A stretch of DNA of 21,422 nucleotides, from positions 1-21,422 of IMG/VR virus record IMGVR_UViG_3300037847_005307, one strand, 5' to 3'. Source of the DNA: a virus. Below, piece after piece: positions 5,631 to 13,072 of this stretch (the stretch's first letter is position 1; each line of letters begins with the position of its first letter). The translations under genes and the position numbers were made by a program. Below the pieces are notes generated by a model. It did no database searches and was not told the DNA's origin. It was given only the letters and a program-made list of their open reading frames with translations.

Positions 5631-7355
5631 CTACTCATTTTCCCAAGGTAATGGATTAATAATCTCTTCGTCTTCATTTATGTGTGGTATATATGAGCCG
5701 CTTTTAGGTTCCCAAGTAAAAAAACATTCAGCCCCATTTTCACCTAAGTTTTGAAATTTAACTTTTAATACTTTAACTTTTGTTGTTTTGTTTTCATAAT
5801 CTCTATGTACTAATAATCCGTGATAACTTGCATCATACCATTCACCTCCACCTTTAATATTATACATAGTTGGCTCTTCAATTTTACCAGAACTATCTTT
5901 ATACATTTTAGTAGGATGCGCTACTATAATTACTAATACATCATAGCGTTTTGCAAACTGCTCTATTTTTGTTAAATATTCTAAAGTATAAGTATTTACA
6001 TCCATGCTATTAGCATTCGTATCTCTTATTTTATTGAAAGGGTCTATTACTAAACATTTAATTCCTTTACGCTTTACAAGCTCTGCACCTTTACGTAATA
6101 CAGCTTCAAGTGATGGAACTTCTAAGTCTATGAAATAATAATTATTGTTTATATGGTTTGATATTTCTTGCCATCTTTCAGTACCAATATCATTATGCGA
6201 GGGCATACCGCCCCATATTTTACGCATTATTTTATGTGCATGTAAATAAGTTGGTGCATTTTCAGGTGAAGCAAAACCTATTTTCCAATCATACCCTATA
6301 TTATAACCAATTACCATTTGATCAACGAAATCACTTTTACCGCTACTAGGTATACCAGTAACAGTAATAAACTGACCAGTGTAAGTGCTGAAGATATTAT
6401 CAAAGTTATTAATGCCAATCTGAAATCCCGGCTTAAAACCGTTTTTAACAAAGTCTTGTAAATCATCTTCTAAATCTTTAAATGTTGTTACATTTTCTAA
6501 AGGTACAGGTAAAGCTTTTTCAATAATTGATTTAAGCTTTTCAGGGCTTTCTAATAATACATCATTAGCATCTTTATGTTCTTCATAATCAACAGTATAA
6601 CAAACCTCAGAGCCTAATCTTCTTATTAATTCTTGTTTCAAAGCTATACCAGCTGCATCATTATCAACAGCTATTATAATTTTTTCTTTATCAGCAAAGT
6701 AATCTATACAATTATCTAAGTAATCTAAATTGTTTGTGTTTAGTGTAGCACCGTTCGGAACTGATATTACATTAGAAATACCGGCTTCGTGTATAGCACA
6801 TACATCCATTTCGCCTTCAACTATAATACAAGAGTTGTAACCTATAATACTATTAATATTATAAAATATTTTTTCTGCGCCTTTATAAAGCTTAAAGTTT
6901 TTTCTTGCATCTCTATATTTAATATTGATAAGCTGATCACCTATCATATAATTAAACTTAATAGTATTTTCTTCTTTACCGGTTTGAGGCATGTATTCTG
7001 GCCCTTCTGATATATTTAAATCTTCAACTGTTTTTTTAGATATACCTCTTGATTCAAACCATTTAAGCACTTTGCTTTGTACCGGTTTGTGTGTTGTTGT
7101 GTCGTAAGTTGGTCTTTTGTATTCTATATCAGAACCACCTTTTCTTTGGTAAGTATGTAGTTGAAATGTTTTACTACAGTTGTGGCATGTGCCTAAACCT
7201 CTTTCCCAGTCTAAACTTGCACATTTCTTTTTTTTGTTTTCTGGCTTGCGCTGGTGAGAGCAGAGAGGACAAACACTCTCCGCTTTACCAACTTGTAGAT
7301 TATACTGGTTAAATTTATCTACATAAAAACCATTAACCTCTACCGTATTGAACAT
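5631..7355 (-). CDS. DNA primase-helicase (T7 gp4-like)
   Basis: A 574-residue fused primase and replicative helicase. Residues 29-60 carry a zinc ribbon (CPLC, CHNC) that reads primer start sites. A TOPRIM domain follows (VEGEMD 179-184, catalytic Glu180; DND 231-233). The C-terminal RecA-fold helicase of DnaB/T7 gp4 type has Walker A GIPSSGKS (334-341), Walker B CLVIDP (434-439) and a sensor His480 in IIVAHP. The length is near T7 gp4 (566). It would unwind the fork as a hexamer and lay primers. The start follows a copy of the recurrent phage promoter about 50 bases upstream. No DNA polymerase gene is visible in the window. Confidence 0.93.
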   Translation of the reverse strand: MFNTVEVNGFYVDKFNQYNLQVGKAESVCPLCSHQRKPENKKKKCASLDWERGLGTCHNCSKTFQLHTYQRKGGSDIEYKRPTYDTTTHKPVQSKVLKWFESRGISKKTVEDLNISEGPEYMPQTGKEENTIKFNYMIGDQLINIKYRDARKNFKLYKGAEKIFYNINSIIGYNSCIIVEGEMDVCAIHEAGISNVISVPNGATLNTNNLDYLDNCIDYFADKEKIIIAVDNDAAGIALKQELIRRLGSEVCYTVDYEEHKDANDVLLESPEKLKSIIEKALPVPLENVTTFKDLEDDLQDFVKNGFKPGFQIGINNFDNIFSTYTGQFITVTGIPSSGKSDFVDQMVIGYNIGYDWKIGFASPENAPTYLHAHKIMRKIWGGMPSHNDIGTERWQEISNHINNNYYFIDLEVPSLEAVLRKGAELVKRKGIKCLVIDPFNKIRDTNANSMDVNTYTLEYLTKIEQFAKRYDVLVIIVAHPTKMYKDSSGKIEEPTMYNIKGGGEWYDASYHGLLVHRDYENKTTKVKVLKVKFQNLGENGAECFFTWEPKSGSYIPHINEDEEIINPLPWENE

Positions 7356-7402
7356 AAAATGAATAAATAAATATTATGACTAACATTATTGTTTGTCAAT
7401 TG

Positions 7403-7432
7403 TTATATCATAGCTGCTTCGTGCTGATTTCG
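7403..7432 (-). promoter_or_regulatory. Recurrent phage promoter element, copy before primase-helicase
   Basis: Read on the minus strand: AGCACG, 9 bases, TGATATAA. It differs from the best copies in the GACACG box (AGCACG) but keeps the exact spacing. It lies in the 79-base gap between the SSB-like gene and the primase-helicase start at 7355. See the other copies at 8921, 11221, 12441, 13046, 13827, 14213, 14387 and 14837. Confidence 0.55.
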
Positions 7433-7434
7433 TA

Positions 7435-7755
7435 TTAGAACGGAAGATCATCATCTGTTGGTGCAGCAGCTGCCTGTGTTGCAGGCGCGGATTGAGGTTG
7501 TCCCTGCTGTTGTGCAGGAGGCATAGCCTCACCGTCCGTCCATACGACTTTTATATTTCCTAAATAAACTTTAGGTTCTTTAGCGTCGCGCTCTTCTTTT
7601 GATTGATCTACGGTAACTGAACCGTTATGACCAAACTGATCCATTTCGTTATTGATTGCAATAACAACTGGAATGTATTTACCCTTTTTACCATTATAGA
7701 TTTTATCCTTTGGTATCTTGGTAACATCTAGGTTTCCTTTTAAAATTCCTGCCAT
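7435..7755 (-). CDS. Single-stranded DNA-binding-like protein
   Basis: A 106-residue protein with a beta-rich first part (residues 1-75), a flexible Gln/Pro/Ala linker (79-100) and an acidic tail ending DDDLPF. This mirrors bacterial SSB, whose acidic tail ending in Pro-Phe recruits replication and repair partners. The OB fold itself is not obvious from sequence, so it may be a divergent phage SSB. Position between the exonuclease and the primase-helicase supports coating of single-stranded DNA in replication and recombination. It starts one base after the exonuclease stop. Confidence 0.7.
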   Translation of the reverse strand: MAGILKGNLDVTKIPKDKIYNGKKGKYIPVVIAINNEMDQFGHNGSVTVDQSKEERDAKEPKVYLGNIKVVWTDGEAMPPAQQQGQPQSAPATQAAAAPTDDDLPF

Positions 7756-7756
7756 A

Positions 7757-8488
7757 TTATAATGTTTTGGTTATAAAATATTGGTTAGGGTCAAAATTTT
7801 CTGTTTCATAAAACAATTTATATATTTCTGAAGCTTCCTTTACTTTGCGTTGACCCGACTCGTAAAATTCAGTTGAGCATTCAAAAATACCTGTCTTTAA
7901 TGTATTCTTATCAATTACTAAAAATATAAATTCGTAACCGAACATCGAGGAATATATATATGCTTGACTGTCATAATTATATTTTTTACATCTCGATTTG
8001 AATAAATTAATATCGCTCGTTGTTTTTAAATCAACAATAAGCTTATCATCGTGGTTTACAATATCAGCCTTGCATTTCCACCATAAATCCTCTAGCTGCA
8101 TAATATTAGGAACTTCATATTCAATATTCATTCCCGCTATTAATTCGCCAAAGTATTTATTCTTTTCTATTTTTTCTACCATTCCTTCAATCTTATCTAC
8201 TTCATGTTGAAGTAAACATATTTCACCCTCAGATAGTTCTTTATATTTTTTTGTATTTCGCGTACTAGACTCTATTATTTTAAAGTTTTTTAATTTATTA
8301 GGTTCAAGTATAGCTGTGTGAACATATCTACCAATCACAAAATTTATATGATTAGGTGTGGGATCTTTCAGTTTAGTAGGATCAGTTTGTAAAATAGAAA
8401 TATGTGAGTTACTTAAAAACTCACGACCTATACCGTTATAGTATTGGTCGTCGTCTTCAAGCATTTTAAGAATTTTTTTTCTTTGCAT
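7757..8488 (-). CDS. PD-(D/E)XK exonuclease (RecE/Cas4-like)
   Basis: A 243-residue protein with motifs of the phage exonuclease branch of the PD-(D/E)XK superfamily: GRYVHTAILEP (53-63, His57), Asp142 in KADIVNHDD, DLK at 153-155 (Asp, Lys catalytic) and YDSQAYIY (172-179), the RecB-motif Tyr/Gln. Such enzymes chew one DNA strand to expose tails for a single-strand annealing protein. The gene upstream, overlapping by one base, is the candidate annealing partner, and an SSB-like gene follows. Together they look like a phage recombination module. Confidence 0.82.
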   Translation of the reverse strand: MQRKKILKMLEDDDQYYNGIGREFLSNSHISILQTDPTKLKDPTPNHINFVIGRYVHTAILEPNKLKNFKIIESSTRNTKKYKELSEGEICLLQHEVDKIEGMVEKIEKNKYFGELIAGMNIEYEVPNIMQLEDLWWKCKADIVNHDDKLIVDLKTTSDINLFKSRCKKYNYDSQAYIYSSMFGYEFIFLVIDKNTLKTGIFECSTEFYESGQRKVKEASEIYKLFYETENFDPNQYFITKTL

Positions 8489-8901
8489 TATAGTGTCATT
8501 TTAACATGATCTTCTGTTATTTGCTTTGGTCTTTTAAAGTCTTCTGACTCGTCTTCACCAAATGCACCTAACGCATAAAATCCTGTTAATTTAAGAGTAA
8601 TTCTTGACATTGCTCTTTTTTCTGCCATTGCAAGAACATAACTTTGTCTACAATTCTTTTCATTGGCTTCACCATAAGTTTCTAATTTTCTATTATTCCA
8701 TTCAGCACTTGCTTTTACCGCAGCTGAAACACCCGGAGTATATTCAATACAATCATATGTAATATCTATATCCGCTTGAGCTTGTATTTTATCAATACCT
8801 GCTCTTGTTATTATAGTCCAACCTTGTGGACTTCTAAAAGTATCTTCTTTATCAAGACCATACTTTTTATAAAGGTTATTTAATAATTCTGATTTAGTCA
8901 T
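8488..8901 (-). CDS. Putative single-strand annealing/recombination protein
   Basis: A 137-residue protein. The pattern GWTIITRAGIDKIQAQADI, then a beta region with ETYGEA, then a helix AMAEKRAMSRITLKLTG, recalls the Rad52/Sak-like and RecT-like recombinases, where an Ala/Arg-rich helix follows the beta sheet. It is short for this group and I cannot assign a family firmly. The partner gene is a PD-(D/E)XK exonuclease, the usual companion of annealing proteins. A phage promoter copy lies directly upstream (8921-8950), so this gene heads the recombination and replication transcript. Confidence 0.55.
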   Translation of the reverse strand: MTKSELLNNLYKKYGLDKEDTFRSPQGWTIITRAGIDKIQAQADIDITYDCIEYTPGVSAAVKASAEWNNRKLETYGEANEKNCRQSYVLAMAEKRAMSRITLKLTGFYALGAFGEDESEDFKRPKQITEDHVKMTL

Positions 8902-8920
8902 CTGTAAAACTCTTTGGTTT

Positions 8921-8950
8921 TTATATCAATACTTACTCGTGTCCGGCTCG
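8921..8950 (-). promoter_or_regulatory. Recurrent phage promoter element, copy before recombination module
   Basis: Read on the minus strand: GCCGGACACG, 9 bases, TGATATAA. It fills the 51-base gap between the sigma factor stop (8953) and the annealing-protein start (8901), leaving a short leader of about 10-15 bases. One of the clearest copies. Confidence 0.75.
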
Positions 8951-8952
8951 GG

Positions 8953-9714
8953 CTACCCTAAGTAATCTACTACTTGTTCAGGCTCTACGTTTTTTATAAG
9001 CTTGTCTATTCCGTCTTTTTTTATTTGTGATACTCTTACGTATGACGCTGAACCTTTTATATCCAGCTTTTCTGATATTTCTTTTGCGCTCAGTTTGTCG
9101 CAGTCCAGCCCATAACTCATTCGCAATACGTTGTATTCTAAATCCGTTAAATGCATTCTCATCAGCCCCATTAAATATTGGTTTAAAATATTTATGTTGT
9201 ATGTGGTTGAGCTGTCTGGAATTTGTAATAATATGTTTGCGTCTGTTGAAGTGTTTACGTCTAAGCTTACAAATATACTGTCGAAGAAAACTTTTACCAT
9301 TTCTTTGTTGCTGCTGTTCTTTCTGATTTCGTTTAGCCTGTGTTCTGGTATGCGCATACTCCCCCTGTTGATGTCTATAGCCCTCCTTATCGAGCCCTTT
9401 ATTCTTTTTTTTAAGAACCCTTTTACCATAAGCGGTTCTTCTCCCGGTTTCGCAGTCCCATAAACTTTGTCCCAATCTATTCTGTCTACGGCGTTTATCA
9501 AACCTATTGTACCTTCCTGTATTAGATCTAATATCGACATCACTCCCGATGCTTGATACGTCAGTACAAACTTCCATGCTACCGCTTCTACTAGTGGTCT
9601 TGCGCATAGTATTAAATCTTCTCGCGATGTTTCTGAATTGCAACATTCCTCAAATAGCTTTTCTGTTAACTCTTCTTTGTAACGTATGTAATTTTGTATG
9701 CTGTAATGTTTCAT
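8953..9714 (-). CDS. Phage sigma-70-family RNA polymerase sigma factor
   Basis: A 253-residue sigma factor. Region 2 is visible as SILDLIQEGTIGLINAVDRID (about 60-80), matching the core-binding DLIQEG motif of group 1/2 sigmas, followed by KGSIRRAI and RGSMRIPEHRLNEIRK, like the RAI...IRIP stretch of regions 2.4-3. Region 4 is at the end: LTDLEYNVLRMSYGL, then a helix-turn-helix (LSAKEISEKL...YVRVSQIKK) to read a -35 box. It would redirect host RNA polymerase to phage promoters, and the repeated element before minus-strand genes is the natural candidate target. Its first 65 bases overlap the preceding gene. No promoter copy precedes it; it is probably read from upstream. Confidence 0.88.
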   Translation of the reverse strand: MKHYSIQNYIRYKEELTEKLFEECCNSETSREDLILCARPLVEAVAWKFVLTYQASGVMSILDLIQEGTIGLINAVDRIDWDKVYGTAKPGEEPLMVKGFLKKRIKGSIRRAIDINRGSMRIPEHRLNEIRKNSSNKEMVKVFFDSIFVSLDVNTSTDANILLQIPDSSTTYNINILNQYLMGLMRMHLTDLEYNVLRMSYGLDCDKLSAKEISEKLDIKGSASYVRVSQIKKDGIDKLIKNVEPEQVVDYLG

Positions 9715-10324
9715 CGTTCAGTTCGCGCTTCTCATTTTTTAAAGACTCGCTCATATTTCTGAAGATAGTACGTGTAGTTACTTGTAGTTGAGTAGCTAAA
9801 GACTTAACGGTAATTTTTTTACCGACGTCATGCATGTATAGCATTGCTTCGTATATATCACTCTCGCTTGCTTGTTTCTTTCGGCCTAATACTTTTCCAA
9901 CAAGCTTAAGCTTTTCAATTCTATTTAAACCACATCCTTCTTTAAATACAATTTTTCTTAATTTATTTTTAGGTGGTTTATCTAAATCTTGAGACCATAC
10001 GTCGTCAACTATTGTTACTAACCTGTTCTCTTCTATTACGAATGTAACAAAACCATTTGATTTGTCCGTTATGTGCTTTCCTAATTTTAAAAACATGCTT
10101 TTGGTTATGTGATCATTTAAATACAGTAATACAAGCAAATGCCATTTTAAAGATTTATACGTTGTAATCTTTGCTTTACTTCTAAACAGTTCATAACATT
10201 CGTGTGTACCTTTATTATATAGTTTATAATAATTTGTTTCCTCATCTGGTTTATCAGATATTGGATCACGCCTGTAAACTATTCTGTTTTTTAGTAAGAA
10301 CTCAAACTTTCGTTCGTGCGACAT
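9650..10324 (-). CDS. Helix-turn-helix DNA-binding protein
   Basis: A 224-residue protein. Residues about 155-195 contain a helix-turn-helix (KKITVKSLATQLQVTTRTIFRNMSES) like those of transcription or replication regulators; the first 120 residues are basic and mixed alpha/beta, without a recognised domain. It could regulate the adjacent sigma gene or act at a phage origin. The end overlaps the sigma factor start by 65 bases, unusually long, so its last 20 residues may be unconstrained. No promoter is recognisable just upstream. Confidence 0.65.
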   Translation of the reverse strand: MSHERKFEFLLKNRIVYRRDPISDKPDEETNYYKLYNKGTHECYELFRSKAKITTYKSLKWHLLVLLYLNDHITKSMFLKLGKHITDKSNGFVTFVIEENRLVTIVDDVWSQDLDKPPKNKLRKIVFKEGCGLNRIEKLKLVGKVLGRKKQASESDIYEAMLYMHDVGKKITVKSLATQLQVTTRTIFRNMSESLKNEKRELNDETLQHTKLHTLQRRVNRKAI

Positions 10325-10358
10325 TAGCCTGTTACTATATTAATTATTGTACCTATTG

Positions 10359-10592
10359 TCACGTTACAAGAACCCTGTAATAACGCTGATACTTTCTCAT
10401 AAACCACAATTTATGTTTGATTTCATCAATTATTTCATTCGCGTCAGCATTAGGATGCTTATCGATATTAAATGTTATACGGCTAATTTCATCATGCAGT
10501 TCCCATACGCGAGAGCCCACATAAGCCCTGTGCTTCGCCTTCCTTTTATTAAAAAGCAAAGCAACAGGTGAGGGTGTAAAGTTAATCTTCAT
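10359..10592 (-). CDS. Small basic hypothetical protein
   Basis: A 77-residue protein with a Lys/Arg-rich first third (LLFNKRKAKHRAYVGSR) and a helical remainder ending in RKYQRYYRVLVT. No family recognised. It overlaps the end of the upstream acidic gene by 11 bases; 34 bases separate it from the helix-turn-helix gene. Confidence 0.6.
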   Translation of the reverse strand: MKINFTPSPVALLFNKRKAKHRAYVGSRVWELHDEISRITFNIDKHPNADANEIIDEIKHKLWFMRKYQRYYRVLVT

Positions 10593-11025
10593 TTACTTCA
10601 ATATTACTTAAATTTAATTTAGCATTCTTTTCCTCGTCAGCACGAGAGTCTGCACAAGCATAATCCCATACCTCACGGCATATGTCTTCGGCTGTACCGC
10701 CATTGTGTAATTCCTCGGCAAACCAAGTGTATACAACTACGTCGTTACCGCCTCTTATATCCTCTTCTAACTCGTCCCATAAATCAGTAGCATCATTAGT
10801 CATGTTACCGATATAAGTACACTTAGAAGTGTCTCTCGTAGTATAATGTAAGAGAGTACCATCCATTGTTTCTTCAGATATATATATACACCAGTTTTTA
10901 TATTTACCATTGTATATATCATCTTCAACAATAACCTCTGCGCCAAAGTATTCCTTTACCGCCTTCACATGGTCTTCCGGTTGAGGAAGCTTGTGGATTG
11001 GATAATCGTGTTTAGTATAACTCAT
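10582..11025 (-). CDS. Acidic hypothetical phage protein
   Basis: A 147-residue, strongly acidic protein with several Trp/Tyr pairs (NWCIYISEE, VVVYTWFAEELHNGG). The fold is probably alpha/beta. No family recognised. It overlaps the 59-residue gene upstream by four bases (ATGA), so they should be translationally coupled from the promoter at 11221-11250. Acidic early proteins of phages sometimes mimic DNA or inhibit host enzymes; nothing here proves that. Confidence 0.65.
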   Translation of the reverse strand: MSYTKHDYPIHKLPQPEDHVKAVKEYFGAEVIVEDDIYNGKYKNWCIYISEETMDGTLLHYTTRDTSKCTYIGNMTNDATDLWDELEEDIRGGNDVVVYTWFAEELHNGGTAEDICREVWDYACADSRADEEKNAKLNLSNIEVNED

Positions 11026-11201
11026 AACTCTATTTCAGCTTTAAGTGCATCAGTCTCGTTAATGTAACTTAATACATACTTAGCGCAATGGTTCTTTTGG
11101 AACAAATCGAGCTCGTCAAACTTCTTATCGAAGTGTTTTTCAGCTACTATATTAAGTAGCGCATCTGTAAGCGTAGTGCTTAAATTTTTATCTTTTTTCA
11201 T
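11022..11201 (-). CDS. Small hypothetical protein
   Basis: A 59-residue protein (MKKDKNLSTTLTDALLNIV...) that is charged and probably all-helical. The start is clear: it lies about 20 bases downstream of a strong copy of the recurrent promoter, and the stop overlaps the next ATG as ATGA. No family recognised. Confidence 0.65.
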   Translation of the reverse strand: MKKDKNLSTTLTDALLNIVAEKHFDKKFDELDLFQKNHCAKYVLSYINETDALKAEIEL

Positions 11202-11220
11202 ATATAAACTTATTTGCCTA

Positions 11221-11250
11221 TTATATCATTTGGCATTCGTGTCAGGTCCG
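11221..11250 (-). promoter_or_regulatory. Recurrent phage promoter element, near-consensus copy
   Basis: Read on the minus strand: CGGACC, TGACACG, 9 bases, TGATATAAT. The -10-like part holds a perfect TATAAT. It sits in the 73-base gap between the zinc-ribbon gene stop (11275) and the start at 11201. Confidence 0.8.
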
Positions 11251-11274
11251 TTAGCAGTCTATTGTCATGCGACG

Positions 11275-11445
11275 TTAGGCGCGTGGTCTACCACCTTGTC
11301 CTAAATAGTGAAGTGATATACGAGCAGGAATTACAACAGTGACATTGCAAGCAGTACAACATCTCCCCGTCATTACGAGAGGGTCGGGGTTATGTCCTTC
11401 CCCATCATATTGTCCGCCACAAAGGCAACATGTTTTATTTTCCAT
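11275..11445 (-). CDS. Small zinc-ribbon protein
   Basis: A 56-residue protein with two cysteine knuckles, TCCLCGG (residues 5-11) and RCCTACN (28-34), spaced as in a treble-clef or zinc-ribbon fold, and a basic tail. I recall similar tiny proteins in phages. Likely binds one zinc; partner unknown. Starts 11 bases inside the preceding gene. Confidence 0.65.
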   Translation of the reverse strand: MENKTCCLCGGQYDGEGHNPDPLVMTGRCCTACNVTVVIPARISLHYLGQGGRPRA

Positions 11446-11740
11446 ACTTATCTCTTAAATAATGTTCGTATATAGTTTTGCTAATCTGTACTAGTGAAGT
11501 GTAGATTACTGCACGAATATACTTATTTTGGTGGAATTTATCAAGTAAATCTCGTTTTTCGTTAATAAGTGTAGTTTCGTCTTGATGTATTTGTGTATGA
11601 ATAAAATCTACTAATTCATATATAGTCATAGAATAACCAGCACGCTCTTCTCTAAAATATTCATCTTTAAAGAAACGAGCGGTTATGTTATCTATTTCAT
11701 CTAATTCGTCACGCGAAAACCCAAAGTCTTCTGCTTTCAT
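11435..11740 (-). CDS. Hypothetical helical protein
   Basis: A 101-residue charged protein (MKAEDFGFSRDELDEIDNI...) predicted mostly helical, rich in Glu/Asp and aromatic residues. No domain recognised. Overlaps the upstream gene by four bases and the zinc-ribbon gene by 11, consistent with an operon started at the 12441 promoter. Confidence 0.62.
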   Translation of the reverse strand: MKAEDFGFSRDELDEIDNITARFFKDEYFREERAGYSMTIYELVDFIHTQIHQDETTLINEKRDLLDKFHQNKYIRAVIYTSLVQISKTIYEHYLRDKYGK

Positions 11741-12021
11741 ATATTGTCATTCGTATTATCAAGTCTTGGCACCAACCTATTATAAGTTAATCCTTCATTA
11801 TCTGTACCAACATTATGTTCTACAGTATAGTTGTTTTTTAAAAATTTACTATAGCTGTCATAAGTTTCATTCCATAAATCTTCACCTAACTCCTCTTTAA
11901 ACTCTAATATATACTTATTGGTTTTAGTTAACCCTCCATAACAATAACACGACTCCATCATGCTTTTAAAAGAACTGATGGGGTCACTTGCATAAAAATC
12001 TACTAAATCTTTATTTTCCAT
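11737..12021 (-). CDS. Hypothetical acidic protein
   Basis: A 94-residue protein (MENKDLVDFYASDPISSF...) with a Cys-x-Cys pair (CYCYGG) and a helical centre (LEFKEELGEDLWNETYDSY). No family recognised. Its ATG shares a base with the KTSC gene's stop (TAATG), so translation is probably coupled. Confidence 0.62.
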   Translation of the reverse strand: MENKDLVDFYASDPISSFKSMMESCYCYGGLTKTNKYILEFKEELGEDLWNETYDSYSKFLKNNYTVEHNVGTDNEGLTYNRLVPRLDNTNDNI

Positions 12022-12260
12022 TATATTACTTTTAGTGTTTGCTTTGTGTAGCTGTATTTATTTTTTATATTCCTGTTATAAAACTTTCCTATCGAGTAGC
12101 TATTACGCAACCGTTGAAACGTACGCACATGCACTTTCCAATATGAATACATAGTACCATTTTGAAACAATACTAGTAGTATTCTTTTCTCTCGGTCATA
12201 CGAGATTTGTTTTATTGCTTTACTATCTATTAGTAAAACTTCTTTACTTACTTTTCTCAT
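12021..12260 (-). CDS. KTSC domain protein
   Basis: A 79-residue protein. The pattern ...DSKAIKQISYDREKRILLVLFQNGTMYSYWKV...SIGKFYNRNIK matches the KTSC domain, a short beta-rich module common in phages and bacteria and thought from family context to bind nucleic acid; function not established. The usual KTSC C-terminus is kept except that this copy reads IGKFYN. The start at 12260 is chosen because the longer frame to 12320 would translate the tRNA gene. Its ATG is only two bases beyond the tRNA 3' end, so the mRNA must be made by processing of a common transcript. Confidence 0.75.
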   Translation of the reverse strand: MRKVSKEVLLIDSKAIKQISYDREKRILLVLFQNGTMYSYWKVHVRTFQRLRNSYSIGKFYNRNIKNKYSYTKQTLKVI

Positions 12261-12262
12261 AG

Positions 12263-12334
12263 TTGCGACGGGCGGACTCGAACCGCCGACCTCTGGGTTA
12301 TGAGCCCAGCAAGATACCACTTCTCCACGTCGCT
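12263..12334 (-). tRNA. tRNA-Met (CAT) with initiator (fMet) features
   Basis: A cloverleaf folds by eye. The acceptor stem is 6 bp with an A1-A72 mismatch at the end. The D stem is GAGA/TCTT with the A11-U24 pair. The anticodon stem is CTGGG/CCCAG around loop CTCATAA (anticodon CAU), and the T stem is GGCGG/CCGCC around TTCGAGT. The unpaired 1-72 position, the three consecutive G-C pairs in the anticodon stem (GGG/CCC) and the purine-11/pyrimidine-24 pair are the known marks of bacterial initiator tRNA. CCA is not fully encoded (the bases after A73 are C, T, A). It lies downstream of the promoter at 12441 and just before the KTSC gene. Confidence 0.9.
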
Positions 12335-12343
12335 ATATTGTTA

Positions 12344-12413
12344 GAGTAACAGGGCGAATCAGGCATTACCTTTTTATATCGCCGTTCTGCTTCACGCCGC
12401 CTACCAGTTACTC
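12344..12413 (-). ncRNA. Candidate structured RNA, tRNA-sized, next to the tRNA
   Basis: A perfect 7-bp outer stem (GAGTAAC with GTTACTC) encloses 56 bases, giving a 70-base element, the size of a tRNA, ending nine bases before the tRNA 5' end. Inside, on the minus strand, GGCGA pairs with TCGCC around a small AGGT/GCCT hairpin. I could not fit D, anticodon and T arms, so it is not a normal tRNA. It may be a decayed tRNA, a processing signal or a small regulatory RNA. No open frame explains this gap. Confidence 0.4.
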
Positions 12414-12440
12414 ATCATAAACAACAACCTAATTAACAAT

Positions 12441-12472
12441 TATAATATCATTCGTCTTCCGTGTCGGGTTCG
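12441..12472 (-). promoter_or_regulatory. Recurrent phage promoter element, copy before the tRNA operon
   Basis: Read on the minus strand: CCCGACACG, 9 bases, TGATATTATA. It overlaps the last eight codons of the 77-residue gene (which ends PDTEDE) and drives toward the structured RNA, the tRNA and the KTSC gene. Confidence 0.72.
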
Positions 12473-12681
12473 TTTGCGTAATGACTGACCTTAAACTTAA
12501 AGGCTAAGTCGTCAGCAATTGAGTGTATAGCACTTTCAACCGCGCTCGTTACTATGTCGTTTATTCTACCGTCAATCCCTCCTTCGGGATGCCACCATTG
12601 TGCTTCATAATTTTCAAGTGAGTCAACAACCTTTGCCATTGCCTCTTTTATATCCATTTCTATTAAATCTCTATCCATCAC
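12448..12681 (-). CDS. Small acidic hypothetical protein
   Basis: A 77-residue acidic protein (MMDRDLIEMDIKEAMAKVV...) probably helical, with no recognised family. Starts 11 bases inside the upstream gene. Its 3' end doubles as a promoter: the codons for Pro-Asp-Thr contain the GACACG box. Confidence 0.6.
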   Translation of the reverse strand: MMDRDLIEMDIKEAMAKVVDSLENYEAQWWHPEGGIDGRINDIVTSAVESAIHSIADDLAFKFKVSHYANEPDTEDE

Positions 12682-13039
12682 TCGTTAGATTTAATTCATT
12701 CTTTATTTGTCCTTCTATATCACTTTCATACAATGCGCCTTCTAAAGCCCATATAGCCGCCTGCATTTCACTATTAGCTCTTATGCCATGCATTGGGTCA
12801 TCTGCCCATATATCATAGTTAAGTTTCTTTAAAATTTCTTTACAGTCATATGAATATATACATGCATTCTCTATATAAGCATTTATGTGGTCACCAATAT
12901 GCCATTCTTCAAACTGATAATCATCACTCATCAGTTCCCATTTTATATCGGTAACTACTGTATCAATACAGTCTTTTCTATAATCGTGAGCGGTTTGTTC
13001 TGCTTCAGTAAGCCACTCATACTTTTTTGTTTTTTCCAT
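12671..13039 (-). CDS. Conserved phage hypothetical protein
   Basis: A 122-residue acidic, Trp- and Tyr-rich protein. The segment GDHINAYIENACIYSYDCKEI and the helical stretch SEMQAAIWALEGALYES feel familiar from small early phage proteins, but I cannot name a domain. The start at 13039 lies a few bases downstream of a promoter copy (13046-13072), so this gene heads its own transcript. Confidence 0.62.
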   Translation of the reverse strand: MEKTKKYEWLTEAEQTAHDYRKDCIDTVVTDIKWELMSDDYQFEEWHIGDHINAYIENACIYSYDCKEILKKLNYDIWADDPMHGIRANSEMQAAIWALEGALYESDIEGQIKNELNLTSDG

Positions 13040-13045
13040 ATTATT

Positions 13046-13072
13046 AATATCATTACTGACTCGTGTCAGCTT
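13046..13072 (-). promoter_or_regulatory. Recurrent phage promoter element
   Basis: Read on the minus strand: CTGACACG, 9 bases, TGATATTAA. It overlaps the last five codons of the 59-residue gene (ending ADTSQ) and sits within ten bases of the next ATG (13039), so the transcript may be almost leaderless. Confidence 0.72.

Noticed and set aside
8978-9646. 222-residue minus-strand frame across the sigma gene
   Set aside because: Low-complexity Arg/Lys/Gln translation in another frame of a gene with clear sigma motifs.
10325-10358. Possible further promoter copy before the helix-turn-helix gene
   Set aside because: It has a GTCACG-like stretch and AT-rich bases, but neither TGATAT nor the 9-base spacing fits.
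12021-12320. Longer reading frame of the KTSC gene beginning at 12320
   Set aside because: Its first 20 codons are the tRNA gene read in frame; the ATG at 12260 gives the full domain.
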